Below, in pieces: positions 23,651 through 31,279 of a stretch of DNA of 64,000 bases. The notes below the pieces were generated by a model that saw only the letters and a program-made list of their open reading frames with translations, made no database searches and had not been told where the DNA came from. The stretch spans positions 6,883,001 to 6,947,000 of the forward strand of contig NZ_CP109017.1 of the NCBI RefSeq assembly GCF_036226765.1. Direction: 5' to 3'. This DNA is from Streptomyces sp. NBC_00670. GTDB taxonomy: Bacteria; Actinomycetota; Actinomycetes; Streptomycetales; Streptomycetaceae. Every line of letters starts with the position of its first letter. The stretch's first letter is position 1. The translations under genes and the position numbers were made by a program.

Positions 23651-24237
23651 CCGCGGGCGCGCTGGCCCGGGTGATCCGCGGCGCCGCCGACCGGCGGGCC
23701 GCGGACGCCGAACGCTGCGACCTGTGCGGCGCCCCGGTCCCGGTCGAACACCAGCACCTCTACGACACCGAGCGACAGGAACTGCACTGCGGCTGCCACC
23801 CGTGCGCCCTCCTCTTCGCCCAGGGCGGCACGGCCGGCGGCCGCTACCTCCTGGTGCCGCGACGGCGGCTGCGGCTGCCGCCCGTGGACACCGCCGCCCT
23901 CGGCGTCCCGGTCGGCCTCGCCTTCTTCGTCCGCCGCCCGGACGGCACCGTCACCGCGCACTACCCGAGCCCCGCCGGCGCCACCCGCTGGGAGGCCGAC
24001 GCCGGCGCCTGGCGGGCCGCGGTGGACCGCCACCCCGAGCTGGCCGGCCTGGCACCCCACGTGGAGGCCCTCCTGGTCAACACGGCCCGGGGCGTGAGCC
24101 ACCACTGGATCACCCCGATCGACGACTGCTTCCGCGTGGTCGCCGTCGTACGGCGGGAGTGGCGCGGACTGTCCGGCGGCGGCCGGGTCTGGCCCGCGAT
24201 CGAGGAGTTCTTCGCCTCGCTCACGGAACGGGAGTGA
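23647..24237 (+). CDS. DUF5947-family protein of the hydrogenase locus
   Basis: 196 aa. N-terminal zinc-ribbon-like cysteines (ERCDLCGAPVPVEHQHLYD and LHCGCHPCALLF) are followed by a globular alpha/beta region ending ITPIDDCFRVVAVVRREWRGL. DUF5947 genes are characteristic companions of actinobacterial group 1h hydrogenase operons; their role is uncharacterised. GTG 23647 overlaps the preceding stop. Transcription then meets a perfect 48-bp palindrome. The further accessory genes usually seen in such operons (other DUFs, maturation protease, hyp genes) are absent here. Confidence 0.8.
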   Translation: MTAGALARVIRGAADRRAADAERCDLCGAPVPVEHQHLYDTERQELHCGCHPCALLFAQGGTAGGRYLLVPRRRLRLPPVDTAALGVPVGLAFFVRRPDGTVTAHYPSPAGATRWEADAGAWRAAVDRHPELAGLAPHVEALLVNTARGVSHHWITPIDDCFRVVAVVRREWRGLSGGGRVWPAIEEFFASLTERE

Positions 24238-24297
24238 GCGAGGCGTTCCCCAACGGCCCGGCGAGCACGCCGCACCCACCGCCCGGCCGAGCCGCAC

Positions 24298-24345
24298 CTG
24301 GATATGGCCCCGCGCCCCTGATCAGGGGCGCGGGGCCATATCCAG
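24298..24345. terminator. Perfect 48-bp palindrome between convergent genes
   Basis: Arms 24298-24321 and 24322-24345 are exact complements (24 bp each, no loop spacer). The centre CCCCGCGCCCCTGATCAGGG is related to the dispersed GCGCAGTTCCCCGCGCCCCT palindromes, but the outer arms (CTGGATATGG) differ. It lies between the convergent DUF5947 and XRE-PNPOx genes and probably terminates both. Confidence 0.75.
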
Positions 24346-24385
24346 GGCCGTGTGGGCGCGATCCCTCGCGGGGTCCGGGGCGGGA

Positions 24386-25114
24386 TCACACCGTGATGCG
24401 GCGGCCCGTGGTCTCCGTGGGGTCCACTCGGATCCACAGTTCGCGGACGCCGCCCGCCCACGGTTCGCTGTGGGCCCGTTCGGTGAGGCGACGTACAGAC
24501 CCGGGGTCGGTGACCGCCCGGGCGTGCCCCCGGACCAGTACGCTCCACCCCTCGCTCAACGCCTCGTCCACCCGGTCGACCTCGAAGGCGACCCGGCTGC
24601 CGACCGCCAGCGCCGGCGTCGTCCCGGGCGCGGTCCGGAAGACGATCGAGCCGTCGACGACGCTGTAGTTGACCGGCACCACCACCGGCCCCGACGCCGT
24701 GTTCACCGCCAGCCGTCCCACCCCGTGCGAGGCGAGCAGCGCCCGGCACTCCCGCACGCTCAGCTCGGTGAACGCGGGGTGCGGGGCCGCCTGTCCCTGC
24801 CCCGGGGGCCGCTCGGCCGCGCCGCCGGTGAACTCGGTGACCGTCGTCCGCAGCACGTCCGCCAGCCGCAGCAGCACGTTCGTCCCGGGCGTGGCCCCCG
24901 CGCTCTCCTCCAGATACCGGAGATAGTCCGGCGCCATGCCCGCCCGGGCCGCCGCGTCCTCCCGGGTCAGCCCCAGCTCCCGGCGCCGGTGTGCCAGCCG
25001 GCGGCCGAGGTCACCGGCGCCCGCGCGTTCCGGGGCGGGCTGCTCGCCGGGCGGCTGCCCGGGAGCGGAGGGGTCCCGGTCGCGGCCGGACGGGGGCTGC
25101 TGCTGGTCGGACAT
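24386..25114 (-). CDS. XRE-type HTH regulator fused to a pyridoxamine-phosphate-oxidase-like domain
   Basis: 242 aa. After a disordered 35-residue N-terminus comes a helix-turn-helix (LGRRLAHRRRELGLTREDAAARAGMAPDYLRYLE, about 36-70). A split-barrel FMN-binding-like domain follows (about 115-235) with ECRALLASHGVGRLAVNT, VVPVNYSVVDGSIVFRT and RVAFEVDRVDE. The fusion suggests a regulator sensing flavin, F420 or a small redox ligand. It diverges from the RsbW-like ATPase gene. Start 25114 is preferred because the longer reading to 25528 enters the opposite gene. Confidence 0.87.
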   Translation of the reverse strand: MSDQQQPPSGRDRDPSAPGQPPGEQPAPERAGAGDLGRRLAHRRRELGLTREDAAARAGMAPDYLRYLEESAGATPGTNVLLRLADVLRTTVTEFTGGAAERPPGQGQAAPHPAFTELSVRECRALLASHGVGRLAVNTASGPVVVPVNYSVVDGSIVFRTAPGTTPALAVGSRVAFEVDRVDEALSEGWSVLVRGHARAVTDPGSVRRLTERAHSEPWAGGVRELWIRVDPTETTGRRITV

Positions 25115-25282
25115 GGCGCCTCGCTTCCTTCCGCCGGGCCGCCGGCACGGGGCCCGGCCCGGTACATCCTGCTTCGCTCCGTAGTCTCCAGCTTGTCCCA
25201 GACGGGGGCGGTCCGCCGCACAGTCATGCGGGGGCCCGGCGCGGGTACCCGTAACCCCGGACGGCACCCGGGGAGGACGACG

Positions 25283-25696
25283 GTGAACGAATCGCTGCGA
25301 GCAGTGGGCTGGGCGCGCTCCCTGCCGATGAGTACCGGTGCGAAGGTCGCCCGCGACTGGACCCGCGGGCATCTGAACACCCTCGGCTGGACCACCGAGG
25401 CGCCGGAGACGGCCGACGCGGTGCTGCTGACCGTCTCGGAGCTGGTCACCAACGCCCATGTGCACGCCCGCAGCAGCGCCCAGTTGGTGCTCACCTGGGA
25501 CACCCGGTGCCTGCACGTCGCGGTGCACGACTCCTCGCGGGAGCTGCCCGTGGCCCAGCCGCCCAGCGGGGAACGCCTCGGCGGACGCGGCATGTTCCTC
25601 GTCGACGCGCTGGCCGACACCCTGCAGACCCGTCCCTGCCCGGACGGCAAGACGGTGATCGCCTGCTTCCGGCCGCCGGGCGCGAAAAAGAACTGA
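25283..25696 (+). CDS. RsbW-like ATP-binding protein (HATPase_c_2, possible anti-sigma kinase)
   Basis: 137 aa. The GHKL fold shows the N-box LLTVSELVTNAHVHARS, a short VHDSSRELP segment at the G1 position (canonical D-x-G altered) and GGRGMFLVDALAD at G2. Streptomyces genomes hold many such stand-alone ATPases, some acting as anti-sigma factors in partner switching with SpoIIE-type phosphatases and SigB-like sigma factors, all of which occur in this window. GTG 25283 follows GGGGAGGACGAC. A GGGTAC box lies 35 bases upstream but without a matching -35 at normal spacing. A specific partner is not demonstrable. Confidence 0.83.
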   Translation: MNESLRAVGWARSLPMSTGAKVARDWTRGHLNTLGWTTEAPETADAVLLTVSELVTNAHVHARSSAQLVLTWDTRCLHVAVHDSSRELPVAQPPSGERLGGRGMFLVDALADTLQTRPCPDGKTVIACFRPPGAKKN

Positions 25697-25787
25697 AATC
25701 AGCGCGCATATATGCGTGTTGAGGGGGCACCAGCAGATACGACAGGCTCGGCGGAACGCCTACCCCCCCTGGCGGACCGAGCCTCCC

Positions 25788-25820
25788 GGCCCCGCCGCAC
25801 CCCCCCTTCGCGGCGGGGCC
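25788..25820. terminator. Hairpin between convergent genes
   Basis: GGCCCCGCCGC (25788-25798) and GCGGCGGGGCC (25810-25820) pair perfectly around an 11-base C-rich loop. A smaller stem GGCTCGG / CCGAGCC (25745-25751, 25777-25783) precedes it. It lies between the ATPase gene and the methyltransferase gene. Confidence 0.65.
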
Positions 25821-25870
25821 GACCCTTGTCCGGGCCGTCCGTACGCGCAGGTCAGGGGGTGCGGGAGGGG

Positions 25871-26683
25871 TCAGCCGTCCTTGCGGCCGACGCCCGCGAA
25901 CACCCAGTACTCCGACGGGTTGTCCGGAACGTGGTCGTCCGGGCCGGGGCGCCACAGCGGTACGTGGACCAGGCCCGGGTCGACGAGGTCGAAACCGTCG
26001 AAGAGCCCGAGTATCTCCGCCCGGGAGCGGGCGGTGACGGGCGAACTGGCCCGGGAGCGGTACAACTTCCCCACGGCGGCGGCCGTGTCGGGACGGTCCT
26101 GGTTGGTGGCGTGCGTCAGCGCCAGCCAACTCCCCGCGGGCAGAGCGTCGCGGAACGCGGCCACTATGCCCGCCGGGTCCTCCTCCGCGGTGACGAAGTG
26201 CAGGATCGTGATCATCAGTACGGCCACGGGCCGGTCGAGATCGATCAGTTCCCGCAGCCGGGGGGAGGCGAGGATGTCGGCCGGGCGGCGGATGTCGCCG
26301 TCGACGATGGCCGCGTCCGGGTTGTCGGCGAGCAGCGAGGTGCTGTGCGCGACCGCCACCGGGTCGTTGTCGACGTAGACGACCCGGGCGCCGGGGGAGG
26401 CCGCCTGCGCCACCTCGTGGACGTTGCCCTGGGTGGGGATGCCGGAGCCGAGGTCGATGAACTGCCGTACGCCGGAGTCGACCAGGAAACGGACGGCACG
26501 GCCCAGGAAGGAACGGTTCGCCCGGGCCAGAGTGCGCACCTGGGGGTCGATGGCGGTGAACGCCGCGAGGGCCTCGCGGTCGATGGCGAAGTTGTGCTGG
26601 CCACCGAGCATCGCGTCGTACATACGCGCGACGCTCGCTTTTTCGGGGTCTACTCCCTGCGGGAGACCTTCGCCGATGGGCAC
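25871..26683 (-). CDS. DUF574-family S-adenosylmethionine methyltransferase
   Basis: 270 aa. The N-terminal signature ASVARMYDAMLGGQHNFAID and the Rossmann motif RQFIDLGSGIPTQGN are diagnostic of the actinomycete SAM_MeTrfase (DUF574) group. An acidic strand (ARVVYVDNDPVAV) and LMITILHFVTAEEDPAGIVA follow. The start is GTG 26683, with GGAGGAG five bases before it. Substrates of this abundant Streptomyces family are unknown. It diverges from the GAF-phosphatase gene across about 80 bases containing an AT-rich ACATCATATAG stretch, probably promoter sequence. Confidence 0.9.
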   Translation of the reverse strand: MPIGEGLPQGVDPEKASVARMYDAMLGGQHNFAIDREALAAFTAIDPQVRTLARANRSFLGRAVRFLVDSGVRQFIDLGSGIPTQGNVHEVAQAASPGARVVYVDNDPVAVAHSTSLLADNPDAAIVDGDIRRPADILASPRLRELIDLDRPVAVLMITILHFVTAEEDPAGIVAAFRDALPAGSWLALTHATNQDRPDTAAAVGKLYRSRASSPVTARSRAEILGLFDGFDLVDPGLVHVPLWRPGPDDHVPDNPSEYWVFAGVGRKDG

Positions 26684-26762
26684 ATCAACTCCTCCGACAG
26701 CGAGCATCCTTGACGCAACATCATATAGTTGCCGAGGTTGCCCGGACAGGCCCGTTCCTGCT

Positions 26763-28256
26763 GTGCGACCGGCCCCCGGCCCCACCCGGAAAGGCACGAT
26801 CCTGCGGAACGAAGCACGCGCCCAGCCCGAGCCGGCCCCCGCCGCTCCGCCGGCCCCGCACCGGCCGGCCGGCCCGTCCGCGACTGGTCCGTCCGCGGCT
26901 GGTCCGTCCCTCACCGGCCCGTCTCCGGCCGGTGCGGCGGTGGACGGTCTCATCGGTTCCGCGCTCGATCTGCGGCTCACCGGCGGCCATGTCGTGCACT
27001 CCCTGATGCCGGAGTTCTGCGACGCGTCCTCCGTGTACCTGCTGGAACGGTGGTTGCAGCAGGAGAACGCCTTCCTCACCGCCGACCCGCCGCAGATCGA
27101 GGCGCGCCGGCTGGCGATGGGGACGGGCTACCGCTCGGGCCCCGAGTGGGAGCGCCGGCTGCCGCTCGGCGAGGTGGTGGTCTTCCCCCGCGAGACCCCG
27201 TACGCCCGTGCGCTCGCCACCGGGCGGCCGCAGGTGCTCGCCATGATGGACGACCACACCTCCGAGCGGCTCACCGCCGCGCGGGGCGGCGATCCGCGGC
27301 TGCGGGAGGTGCTGCGGTCCGTCTCCCTCCTCGTCGTCCCGCTGCGGCTGCGGGAGGCGGCCGTCGGGGTGATCGTCTGCACGCGGGGGCCGAACCGGCC
27401 GCCCTTCCGCGCCGACGACGCCGCGCATGTGGAGGCGCTCGCCGGGCGGGCGTGCGTGGCGCTGGACAACGCCCGCCGGTACGAGCACGAGCGGCGCACC
27501 GCCCTCGCCATCCGGACCAGCCTGCTGCCGGCGACCGCACCGGAGTTCGAGGGCTGCCGGATCGCCCACGGGTACCTGCCGGCGGGGCAGGACACGGTCA
27601 TCGGCGGCGACTGGTTCGACGTGCTGCCGCGGCCCGGGCACCGGGTCAGCCTCGTCGTCGGGGACGCGATGGGGCACGGGCCGGAGTCGGCGGTCGCGAT
27701 GATCCAGCTCCGTACGGCGGTCCGGACGCTGGCCGGGTTCGACATCGCGCCGGCCGAGCTGATGCGGCGGCTCGACGCGCTGGCGTGCGACACGCCGGGG
27801 GCGTCGTTCGCGACGTGCATGTACGCGGAGTGGGACGCGCGGCGGCACACCTGTACGGTCGTCGCGGCGGGGCACCCGCCGCCGCTGATCCGGGGCCCCG
27901 ACCGGGCCGCCGGGCCGCTCGCGCTGGCCAGCCCCGGGCTGCCGCTGGGGCTGGGGACGGGGACGTACGAGCCGACGGTGGTCGAGGTGTCCGAGCCGAC
28001 GCTGCTCGTGCTGTACAGCGACGGTCTGGTGGAGTCCCGCCACACCGACATCGACCAGGGCATCGCGCGGCTGGCCCGCGCGCTCGACGCGGACGGCCGC
28101 CCGACGGCCGGGGACCGCCCCGTCGACACGGCGGACGTCGCGGGGGCGGACGGTTTGCGCGAGCTGTGCGAGGGGTTGTTGCGGGGGGCGGCGGAGGTGG
28201 GCACCGCGGATGACCGCACGCTGCTGGTGGCGGAGCTGACGCCGACGCCGGACTGA
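26763..28256 (+). CDS. GAF-domain PP2C/SpoIIE-type phosphatase
   Basis: About 497 aa. A disordered Pro/Ala N-terminus (1-65) is followed by a GAF-like sensor (HVVHSLMPEFCDASSVYLLE to ACVALDNARRYEHERRTAL, about 75-250). The SpoIIE phosphatase domain comes next, with DTVIGGDWFDVL (metal Asp), VVGDAMGHGPESA, VVAAGHPPPLI, LVLYSDGLVESR and TADDRTLLVAEL. It is soluble, unlike the membrane phosphatase at 20147. It probably acts on an anti-sigma antagonist in response to a GAF ligand. Start is uncertain: GTG 26763 has a weak ribosome site, but no better in-frame start precedes the domain. Confidence 0.87.
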   Translation: MRPAPGPTRKGTILRNEARAQPEPAPAAPPAPHRPAGPSATGPSAAGPSLTGPSPAGAAVDGLIGSALDLRLTGGHVVHSLMPEFCDASSVYLLERWLQQENAFLTADPPQIEARRLAMGTGYRSGPEWERRLPLGEVVVFPRETPYARALATGRPQVLAMMDDHTSERLTAARGGDPRLREVLRSVSLLVVPLRLREAAVGVIVCTRGPNRPPFRADDAAHVEALAGRACVALDNARRYEHERRTALAIRTSLLPATAPEFEGCRIAHGYLPAGQDTVIGGDWFDVLPRPGHRVSLVVGDAMGHGPESAVAMIQLRTAVRTLAGFDIAPAELMRRLDALACDTPGASFATCMYAEWDARRHTCTVVAAGHPPPLIRGPDRAAGPLALASPGLPLGLGTGTYEPTVVEVSEPTLLVLYSDGLVESRHTDIDQGIARLARALDADGRPTAGDRPVDTADVAGADGLRELCEGLLRGAAEVGTADDRTLLVAELTPTPD

Positions 28257-28635
28257 CGGTGCGGGTGGTATGCGCCGGGGCGCGTGCTTGGGGTGCGTGG
28301 TTGTGTGCGGGGTCGGTGGGCGTTTGTGCAGTTCCCCGCGCCCCTTTGGGGGGTGGCTGAGCCGCGTTGTTGTGTGCGGGTGTGTTGGGGTTGTTTGCGC
28401 AGTTCCCCGCGCCCCTGGGGATTCGGGGGGCATGGGACGCGGCCCCGGGCGTTTTCGGGGGTCCAGGGGGCGGAGCCCCCTCGGGGGTGGGTTGTGGCGG
28501 GTCCGGGGGCGGAGCCCACGCCCGCCCCCGCCCCCGGGGTCGAAGGGGCGGAGCCCCTTGGGATGGGGAGGGTAGGGGCAGCGGGGGCGAGGGAACCTGG
28601 GGTGGGAGACAGCGGGTCGAGTACCGGAGGTACAG
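28257..28635. repeat. Repeat-rich intergenic region with two half-copies of the dispersed palindrome
   Basis: This 379-base gap holds no convincing gene. GCAGTTCCCCGCGCCCCT occurs at 28328-28345 and GCGCAGTTCCCCGCGCCCCT at 28397-28416, both as single arms in the same orientation without their complements. G-rich low-complexity text (GGGGGCGGAGCCCCC-type small palindromes) follows, then the 56-bp repeat at 28536-28591 and the ribosome site of the next gene. It appears to be a build-up of decayed repeat copies. Confidence 0.7.
28536..28591. repeat. 56-bp dispersed repeat, copy 2
   Basis: Matches 5832-5887 at about nine of ten positions, including GGGGCGGAGCCCCTTG and AGGGTAGGGGCAGCGGGGGC. In both places it directly follows copies of the GCGCAGTTCCCCGCG palindrome and ends shortly before a gene boundary. 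Confidence 0.75.
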
Positions 28636-29850
28636 GTGAGCGGTGAGGTGTACGCACGTGTACGGGACGAGGTACGGCGCCGGGCCGACCGGCTGTGGGA
28701 CGTGGCGCTCACCCTGCACGCCGACCCCGAGTACGCCTTCGAGGAACACCGCGCCACCACCCTCCTCACCACCGAACTCGACCGCGAGGGCTTCGCGGTC
28801 GAACACGGCACCGCCGGCCTCCCGACCGCCTTCACCGCCCGCGCAGCCGCCCCCCAGAGAGACGCCCCCACCGTCGCCCTCCTCCTCGAGTACGACGCCC
28901 TGCCCGGCCTCGGCCACGCCTGCGGCCACAACCTGATCGCCGCCGCCGGCCTCGGCGCGGCGCTCGCGACGCGGGCCGCCCTGGCGGACACCCCCGGCAC
29001 CGTCCTCGCCATCGGCACCCCCGCCGAGGAAGGCGGCGGCGGCAAGGTCACCGAAGTGGAGGCGGGCGTCTTCGACGACGTGGACGCCGCTCTCATGTTC
29101 CACCCGGGGGTGTACGACTGGCAGTGGGCACCCCTCACCGCCCAGGCCCAGTACCGCGTCGGCTTCCACGGCCGCGCCGCCCACCCCACCGGCAACCCCA
29201 CGGAGGGCATCGACGCCCTCGCCGCCCTCGTCCAGCTCTTCAACACCCTCGCCGTCACCGGCCGCCGGCTCCCGGCGGGCTCGCACGTGCAGGGGATCGT
29301 CACGCACGGCGGCAAGGCCACCAACATCGTCCCCGAGTACGCCGAAGGACTGTTCGGGCTGCGCGCGCTCACCACCGCCGCCCTCGACGACCTCGCGCAC
29401 GACCTCGCCACCAGCGCGGAGGGGGTCGCCCGCGCGACCGGCACGCGGGTGGAGGTCGAGCGCGCCGCCCAGGGTTACGCCCACTTCCGCGACAGCACCG
29501 CGCTCTCCGGCCGGTTCGCCGCGCACCTCGCCCGCGCGGGCATCGAGCTCACCCCGCCCGCCCCGGGCGTCTACCTCGGCTCCTCGGACATCGGCGACGT
29601 CAGCAACCGGGTGCCCGCGATCCACCCGTTCGTCGCGATCATGGGGTCCGACGGCTCGGACCACACCCCCGAGTTCGCCGCCGCCGCGGCCTCCGACCGG
29701 GGCCGGGAGGTGCTGCTCGCGGCGGCCGAGGCGCTGGCGTGCACCGCGGCGGACGTCCTCCTGGACGAGGGCCTGCGGCAACGGGCGTGGGCCGACCACA
29801 CCGACCACACCGACCACCCGGGCCCGGCCCACACCGGCCACACCACCTGA
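28636..29850 (+). CDS. M20-family metal-dependent amidohydrolase (aminobenzoyl-glutamate / dipeptidase type)
   Basis: 404 aa. It has metal-binding patterns of the M20 family: LLEYDALPGLGHACGHN, a Glu pair in GTPAEEGGGGK, FHPG, and a dimerisation domain with FHGRAAHPTGNP and THGGKATNIVPEYAE. It is closest in layout to PM20D2/AbgB-type amidohydrolases acting on N-acylated amino acids or dipeptides. GTG 28636 follows CCGGAGG. The C-terminus ends in a His-rich tail (ADHTDHTDHPGPAHTGHTT) not expected for the family, which could bind metal. Confidence 0.88.
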   Translation: MSGEVYARVRDEVRRRADRLWDVALTLHADPEYAFEEHRATTLLTTELDREGFAVEHGTAGLPTAFTARAAAPQRDAPTVALLLEYDALPGLGHACGHNLIAAAGLGAALATRAALADTPGTVLAIGTPAEEGGGGKVTEVEAGVFDDVDAALMFHPGVYDWQWAPLTAQAQYRVGFHGRAAHPTGNPTEGIDALAALVQLFNTLAVTGRRLPAGSHVQGIVTHGGKATNIVPEYAEGLFGLRALTTAALDDLAHDLATSAEGVARATGTRVEVERAAQGYAHFRDSTALSGRFAAHLARAGIELTPPAPGVYLGSSDIGDVSNRVPAIHPFVAIMGSDGSDHTPEFAAAAASDRGREVLLAAAEALACTAADVLLDEGLRQRAWADHTDHTDHPGPAHTGHTT

Positions 29851-29872
29851 CCGGGCCCGCGGCCACCGGCCG

Positions 29873-31087
29873 CTACCCCGCCCGCACCCGCTCCGTGAGC
29901 GCCAGCAGCCGGGCCAGCGGGTCCTCGTCCCGGAACAGCGTCCGGGCGTGCTCGATCCGGCTCCGCCGCGCCTCGCCGTCGGCGGTCAGCCGGTCCAGCG
30001 CGTCGCACAGTGCGCGCTCGTCGTCCGCCACCTCCGTCAGCCCCAGCGCCGCCATCCGCCGTACGCCCTCCTCGCCGTGGCCCGGGATCGGCCGGTAGCC
30101 GATCACCGGCAGTCCGGCGGCGAGCGACTGCACGGCGGTCTGCCCGGCCGCGTTGTCCACCAGCGCGCGGGCCGCGTGCAGCAGGCCGGGCATGTCGCTC
30201 ACCCAGCCGGGTGCGAGGACCCCGGGAACGTCGGCGAGGGCCCGCCGCAGCCGGTCGTTGCGCCCGCAGACCACCACCGGCAGACAGCCCCGCCCGGTGA
30301 GCAGCCCGGCCGTCGCGGCGAGCCCGGTCGCGGCGCCCCAGGCACCGCAGGACAGCACGACGGGCGTCCGCCCGGGACCGTACCGCGCGAAGAGCTGCCG
30401 CCAGGCGTCCGCGCCGGAGGAGCCGCCGGGGGCTCCGTCGGGGGAGTCCGCGGCGAAGTCGGGGGACACGCACGGGCCGGTGGTCACGGCGGGCCGGCGG
30501 ATGTCCTCGCGGACCTCCCCGGTGGCCTCGTCGGTCAGGCAGAGATAGAGGTCGTTGCCCGGGTGCAGCCACTGCCGGTGCACGGCGAAGTCGACGACGT
30601 ACACGGCGCTCGGCACCTTCAGCGCGCCCCGGCCGCGCAGATGGCCGGTCAGCTGCGCGGCGAGGTGGAACACCGGCACCACCACGTCCGGACGGAACCG
30701 CGCCACCCGCTCGGCCAGCCGGTCCCCGGCGAGCCGGGCCAGCGGCACCCCGCTCGGCCTGCTGCCCGACCCGCGGCGCAGGAAGAGCCGGTACAGACCG
30801 GCGTACGCCCACGGGTAGTGCCGTACCGAGGACTGGTAGAAGCCGCGCAGCCCGGTGCCCAGGTGGTAGGGCAGGAGTTCGAGGACGTCGAGGACCTCGG
30901 CCTCGTGGCCCCGCTCCCGGGCCCGGCGGGCGAGTTCGGCGGCCACCGTGTCGTGTCCGGCGCCCATGCTCGCGCTCAGGATCAGCAGTCGCCGCCCGTC
31001 TCCCGCCCGGGGCGGTACGGCGGCGGTCCGTGCAGCGTGTCGCCCGGGCGCGGAGGACCCGGGCACGGAAGAGGAAGGGACTCGCAC
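29873..31087 (-). CDS. Glycosyltransferase of the MGDG-synthase/MurG-like (GT28) type
   Basis: 404 aa. The acceptor-side N-terminal domain shows LLILSASMGAGHDTVAAELARR, the glycine-rich loop of diacylglycerol glycosyltransferases, and LELLPYHLGTGLRGFYQ. The C-terminal nucleotide-sugar domain shows PVVVCGRNDRLRRAL, GWVSDMPGLLHAARALVDNAAGQTAVQ and LPVIGYRPIPGHGEEG. It probably transfers sugar to a lipid or similar acceptor at the membrane. It is divergent from the lipid-methyltransferase operon, which fits a membrane-lipid theme. The start (GTG 31087) has a weak ribosome site. Confidence 0.85.
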   Translation of the reverse strand: MRVPSSSVPGSSAPGRHAARTAAVPPRAGDGRRLLILSASMGAGHDTVAAELARRARERGHEAEVLDVLELLPYHLGTGLRGFYQSSVRHYPWAYAGLYRLFLRRGSGSRPSGVPLARLAGDRLAERVARFRPDVVVPVFHLAAQLTGHLRGRGALKVPSAVYVVDFAVHRQWLHPGNDLYLCLTDEATGEVREDIRRPAVTTGPCVSPDFAADSPDGAPGGSSGADAWRQLFARYGPGRTPVVLSCGAWGAATGLAATAGLLTGRGCLPVVVCGRNDRLRRALADVPGVLAPGWVSDMPGLLHAARALVDNAAGQTAVQSLAAGLPVIGYRPIPGHGEEGVRRMAALGLTEVADDERALCDALDRLTADGEARRSRIEHARTLFRDEDPLARLLALTERVRAG

Positions 31088-31215
31088 CGGAGCCGACTGC
31101 CCCGCCCTTTCCCGTCCAAACGGGGTCCACTGCGGATCTTCACCCCGAATGGGGCTCGTGCGGCTCGGAGGCCCCGGCCCACCCCCCCCGTTCCGGAAAA
31201 GATCCGCTTTCGGCC

Positions 31216-31242
31216 AATCCGGTGACGCGCCGGCCCCGGATT
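31216..31242. promoter_or_regulatory. Inverted repeat upstream of the lipid operon
   Basis: AATCCGG (31216-31222) and CCGGATT (31236-31242) form a perfect inverted repeat with a 13-base spacer, ending 37 bases before the ATG of the first operon gene. It could be an operator or overlap an ECF-type promoter. No experimentally known consensus is claimed. Confidence 0.4.
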
Positions 31243-31279
31243 ACCCGCGACAACGCACACGGCCGGGGAGGAGACGTCG

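Noticed and set aside
25243..25248. GGGTAC box upstream of the RsbW-like ATPase as a SigB-type promoter
   Set aside because: No GNNT at 14-16 base spacing; unlike the two accepted matches.
26705..26735. TTGACG plus TATA-like sequence as a -35/-10 promoter
   Set aside because: The elements are only about 8 bases apart. The AT-rich patch is noted as probable promoter DNA, but no consensus can be assigned.
28257..28635. Short plus-strand ORFs in the repeat-rich gap
   Set aside because: They translate G-rich repeats into Gly/Trp/Pro low-complexity text without start context.
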